A program made the translations under genes and the position numbers. The notes below the pieces were generated by a model. That model was not told the DNA's origin, did not search any database, and was given only the letters and a program-made list of their open reading frames with translations. Below are positions 59,964-64,000 of a stretch of DNA of 64,000 bases, piece after piece. This stretch comes from Cercis canadensis. Taxonomy: Eukaryota > Streptophyta > Magnoliopsida > Fabales > Fabaceae. The DNA is taken from positions 319,330-383,329 of the forward strand of contig QAOA01005941.1 of the NCBI GenBank assembly GCA_003255065.1. The letters run 5' to 3'. Each line of letters opens with the position of its first letter. The first letter of the stretch is position 1.

Positions 59964-60260
59964 TAGGGATGACAATGAGGCGGGGCAAACACTCCTTGTC
60001 CCCGTCCCCATCCCCGAAGGATATCCCTATGCCCCACCCCATTTACCCATATAGCCATGATTTTGGAAATATATATATATATATATATANTATATAATAC
60101 AGGGCAGGGCGGGTACTGCCTTTTTTATCCCTGGCCCCATAAAATTACTTATTTAAATTCTCATCTTCATCCCCATACTCATTTTTTTTGTTCCATACAT
60201 GTACTCGACCGGGTAAAAATAGCAAGACCCTATCAGATATGGGTCAAATTGTCATCTCTA
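59964..60260. mobile_element. GGGATGACAAT-family TIR element
   Basis: It begins TAGGGATGACAAT and ends ATTGTCATCTCTA, near-perfect inverted repeats. GGCGGGGC/CCCCACCCC runs and an AT microsatellite with an N at 60090 lie inside. Flanking 8-mers TGCACCTC and GTTACCTC match at five positions. Same family as 33827-34361. Confidence 0.65.
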
Positions 60261-61217
60261 GTTACCTCAGTACATCCACAACAATTTTTGTGAAATTGAA
60301 GACGCAAGGAGATACATAAAACCAACAAGAAGAGACTAGTAGAAGTTGAAGATCTCAAGCAGCAATCGAAGCCTTAAGTAACAGGGTCAACGAGGACGTT
60401 GACCAATCAAGTGAGGGAAAATGTCACGGTCCGCAAATGTGATGAGTAGATTTTGGGCACTTAGACAACTTCGATTTATTTGAAACTTTGTAGAAAGGTA
60501 AAAAGGAGTCTAGAGAAACCCTACGCCGAATTTGAGCCCAAACGAAGCATTGTATAATTTTTGCCATTTTTGTAAAGTTTGGGGGTATTTTCATCTTTTC
60601 ACTTCACTACGTTTATCCAGTGCAAGTGTTCAGCACATGGTTGTGTAACTCGTGATTTTAGATGAATTTACATATATCTTAATAGGCGTTCCGATACCCA
60701 TAACTCCAAAAAGAAGCTTTATGTTGGGTGGAAAAAATGATGTTTGGTCTTGTCAGAAGAAAATCCGCATATTAGTCTCTTTAGGGGAGGGTGCCAGTGA
60801 CCCAGGGTGGGATTTGGTGCTAGCATAGGGATAGGTTTTGTGTTGTTATTTACTTTCTTTATACATTACCAATGTATTGTATTGCATTCATATCTATCAA
60901 TAAAATGAGTAACCCTTCTTCTTATATATTTGTCGTCTTATGTTTTGCTCACTCGTGTGTGACGCTTACTTTGGTGGGTGCGTGCCTTGTGTGTTGGCTT
61001 GCTTGTGGTTCAATACATGAGATGTTATAATGTGCATGCTATCGTTGTCGTGCTTGCTAGAGATGTTATTGTTAAGCCTTGGGTATACTATCGGTTGCTT
61101 AGTCACTTAACATGTGTGGGTTGGATCGAATGAGATAGGTTGATTTACTTTCTCAGAGTAGTTGCGCAAGTGCCGCGCAGTCTGGCAATGGTGAACCTGT
61201 TTGCTCGTGACACTTAA

Positions 61218-62700
61218 GAATGCATGTTAACAAGGAGATGGTCAGAAACTTTAATGGGAATGGGCAAAACATTAATTAGATTCAAATGAAATTGGAGTTG
61301 AAAAAAGTGTCCTCAACAATGTTGAATGAGTACTGGTACGAGTTTTATACTGGTACAACATGAAACACCAATACAGTTATTTAAAAAAAAAATAAAGGTA
61401 CGAGTACGTCATGTTATATATATATATAAGCATAACAAAGCAAGTCATGGGGGTATTTGCACTACGTGAAACGACGTCGTTTCGCTTAAGTGACGTTTCA
61501 GCATGAAGCAAAACGATGCTATTCCATTTCATTTGCACCTCAGTGCGTTTCTAGGCCACTGAAACGCGTTTCAGCACATTTCGAAATGCACAAAAATAAA
61601 AATAAAGGATGGTACACGTTTTCCCAATTGATTCGCATTTCGGAGACGTTCCCAAAATGGGTACGCCTCCAAAAACGTTGTTTTTGTGCTTCAAAAGTCA
61701 TTGACATATCTGCAAACTACAAGACATTTATGTTAAATGATAATTCATTTCACTTAAACTTAGTGATTGAAGCTTTGATTAGATGAACTCAAGTCAACCA
61801 ATTTTAGTCTCTTGGCAACATATATGCACCAATCACAAAATAATATGAAATAGTGTATATAGTCACTGAGCACAACTAAATATAGTCACGTAAAATTTTT
61901 TTAAAAAAATTAATGTATTTAATATCAAGATAGTTCAAATACAACTTCGGTTCAACCTAGATTAGTGTATTAAATTAAATATAGTCATTCACTGAGAAGA
62001 AATTAGTCTATTGAACATCAAAATAGTTCAAATACAATTTCAATGTACATAACTTATCACCTATATTAGTGTATTTAATGTAGTCACTTAAGACATGAGA
62101 AAATTAGTGTATTTAATACCAAAATAGCTGAAATACTACTTCAATGCACATAGATGGCCTAATGGTGCAACCTAGGTTAGTTTATTTACTATAGAAACTT
62201 AATACAAGCACTTAAATTAATATGAATTATGCATATAATATGATAGTTAATTTCATAGATTACACTGGTCAATTGAATCTTAAATTAGGTGAACTCAAGT
62301 TACCACAAGAAGAGTGTCAACCAAGTTTGGTCTATTGGCAATTCACTTATTTTGAAAATTGAAGTTCACACATAGATTAATTTAGTGTATTTAGAGTGCA
62401 CTTAAAATGTCAAATAGTTATATTATGTCGAAATACAAACATAAGTCACATACTTGGAGTTGGTGGTTGTCATGTCACAACATGTGACCACTAATTAAGC
62501 CAAAGCCAATTGTGACCACCTTACATATTTTTTTTGGCCATACAGAATCGACTGCATTGTATAGCTATTTAAATGAATTTAACTTTGAAAAAAAAAATAA
62601 TAAAAAAAAGGGTAGAATTACTTGTCCAGTCCAGTCTAACACGTGTTAGGGTAAGTTGAGAACCACAAAGCTGGCATTGCAAAAGGCGCCAGTTACATTG
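61218..62700. other. Intergenic stretch with a CpG-rich patch and a degenerate minisatellite
   Basis: The 16-bp perfect palindrome GAAACGACGTCGTTTC occurs at 61468-61483 inside a CG-richer patch (about 61460-61690). From about 61900 to 62180 an approximately 90-bp unit (ATTAGTGTATTTAATA, then ATAGTTCAAATACAA) recurs three or more times, diverged. No gene was recognised. Confidence 0.5.
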
Positions 62701-62739
62701 AAATGATTTAAAATAAGGAGGGAAACACTGAGTGGCGGC

Positions 62740-63853
62740 AATGCTTCCAGAGTAGCAGAGAACCGCTGGACTCTAGACACTTCCAAGTCTCTTACACTAC
62801 GAACTCTTCCTTCTCAAACTCTCACTTCCCTTCCTTTACATAACCTGCTTCTCTCGCTCTCCCCAAACTCCTATTCGGAAATCTCGATCTTCGTTCTCAA
62901 TCCGATCAGAGGTTTACGCTTTCTTTTCCGATTTCCAGTTTTGGATTTTGATTTGCGTTTCGTGACCCAATTTCTGTGCTTTTCTACGGGTCGTTTTTCA
63001 TGTGAGATTTGTTTGGATGCTAAGAAAAAGTAAATGAAAACGGAGAAGTGGAAGAGAAACTTGAACCGATGGTTGGATTTAAAATAGGGCTGGATCGGTT
63101 GATTAACTTGTCTGTGCGTTTCTCTTGGTGATGAAGTAGAGTGAGTGTTTTATGATTTTTTCTTTCTTTAACCTATTTTTCTATGATGTAGAAATATTCA
63201 ATTTCGCTTTACTCTTATTAGGGTTGCATTTTCTTTTGAGTAAACTAATAATTTGGTCACTGAAAGATATGACAGTTTTCAGTTTAACCATTGAAATAAT
63301 TTTGAAGTGATTTCAGTCCTTAATTTTTATAATCTGGGTTCAATCTAGTCCCTGGTTAGACTGATTGAAGCATTAGGGACTCAACTGAAGTCTGACTCCA
63401 AGATTATTTCAAGGACCTAATTTAGAACTGTCATCTTTCTCGGGGAAAAATTGTTAATTAACTATTTTCTTTTTAATCTCTAGCTATAAGTTACTAGTGG
63501 ACTCTGTTTAATGCGATCATTAAAGTATGGTGGAACAATTGCTACTAAGATCTTAAATAAGTAGCAAAAATATATTCCTTTTCTTTTCATATGTTTGGTG
63601 GAACAGTTGTGTAGTTTGTCGTCTTAATTGTCTGGATCGTATGTTTCACAACCTTGGTTATATTTGCTATGATAATAACCAGTTAATCTCCATTCTAGAT
63701 TATTAATCCCTAATTTGTCATATACGGTGCTTGCGACTTAACTTATGATTGTAACTTAAAATCTCTGGGTGCGACTAGTAAGTATCCTTTTTCTTTTCAG
63801 GTGATGGCAGGACAACTATTGATCCTGACTGCAATATCATATTTGCCTAAAGG
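62740..63853 (+). other. Possible 5' end of a further gene (UTR exon plus start exon)
   Basis: A CT-rich, UTR-like stretch ends with a plausible donor after 62911 (CAGAG|GTTTAC). A strong pyrimidine-AG acceptor (CTTTTCAG, ending 63800) is followed by ATG at 63804. The frame runs 16 codons (MAGQLLILTAISYLPK) to a possible donor after 63853. If real, the gene continues past the window. The coding part is too short to identify. Confidence 0.35.
63238..63463. mobile_element. MULE-type MITE
   Basis: The left arm (GAGTAAACTAATAATTTGGTC) and the inverted right arm share GATGACAGTT-like, CCATTGAAATAAT-like and TCAGT blocks over about 90 bp. A 9-10-bp duplication ATTTTCTTTT flanks it (63228-63237 and 63464-63473). 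It lies inside the possible first intron of the gene at the window end. Confidence 0.6.
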
Positions 63854-64000
63854 GTTTGTATATTCAATTTGATAGTTCATTGAAAATAGTCTTTGAATTT
63901 CATCCTAGCATTTTCCCTCTGTCTGTTCCCATTTTTTCCTCTGAATTTTTCTACTCCTCTTACCAAGTACTCATCAATAGTACCAAAGGTCTGTTATTCT

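Larger units (their letters stand above)
52091..61212 (+). mobile_element. LTR retrotransposon with nested DNA transposons
   Basis: The 5' LTR starts at 52091 (TGTCACG) and, interrupted by an insertion, ends at 56215. The 3' LTR is 60422-61212 (TGTCACG...CGTGACA, 791 bp). The LTR halves align in order around the insert. A primer-binding site TGGTATCAGAGC (56218-56229), complementary to initiator tRNA-Met, follows the 5' LTR. A purine tract AGTGAGGGAAAA precedes the 3' LTR. Flanks CTTAG (52086-52090) and CTTAA (61213-61217) are a slightly decayed 5-bp duplication. The internal region, about 2.8 kb after removing nested inserts, has no gag-pol ORF, so it is a LARD-like or decayed element. Confidence 0.88.

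Overview
This window is nuclear DNA of a flowering plant, most likely a core eudicot. It is AT-rich, has large AT-rich introns with GT-AG borders, and is full of MITEs, hAT, MULE, LINE and LTR-retrotransposon remains. The proteins belong to plant-only subfamilies: ATL RING-H2 ligases, CYP77A, PETAL LOSS-type trihelix factors and CTR1/EDR1 Raf-like kinases. Ten single N characters occur. Four of them sit at near-identical duplicated blocks, which suggests an assembly of a heterozygous genome with unmerged allelic contig ends.

Layout, left to right. 1-2440 is intergenic. 2941-6697 (+) is a three-exon ATL-type RING-H2 E3 ligase gene (231 aa) with a 2.7 kb second intron. 6.7-10.7 kb holds a suspected heterozygous hAT insertion (7.5-8.4 kb) and a MULE-type MITE (8848-9218). 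10770-12329 (-) is an intact intronless CYP77A cytochrome P450. 12.3-22.1 kb is a gene desert with a repeat array, an LTR relic and a Tourist-like MITE. 22122-24546 (-) is a two-exon trihelix transcription factor of the PTL/EDA31 type (511 aa). 24.5-35.5 kb is repeat-rich desert ending in two adjacent TIR elements, one of them a 934-bp hAT with perfect TIRs and target-site duplication (TSD). 35559-35632 (+) is tRNA-Arg(TCG). 36259-37184 is a MULE-like element duplicated around an N. 38094-38579 (+) encodes a small, probably plastid-targeted two-helix membrane protein. 39456-51384 (-) is a 16-exon CTR1-type kinase gene (690 aa) with a young LINE insertion and a triple palindrome in its introns. 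52091-61217 is a nested retroelement: a coding-poor LTR retrotransposon carrying three DNA transposons, one of which contains a LINE fragment. 61.2-62.7 kb is intergenic, and 62.7-64.0 kb looks like the 5' end of another + strand gene.

The genes are independent plant transcription units, not an operon. The linkage of CYP77A, a PTL/EDA31-type trihelix gene and a CTR1-type kinase recalls the Arabidopsis chromosome 5/3 segments that carry PTL, CTR1 and CYP77A genes, so this is probably an ancestral syntenic block. I found no obviously new multi-gene system. The most informative observations are the nested transposons, the N-flanked allelic duplications, the suspected heterozygous hAT insertion and the captured foreign-looking fragments inside the hAT elements.
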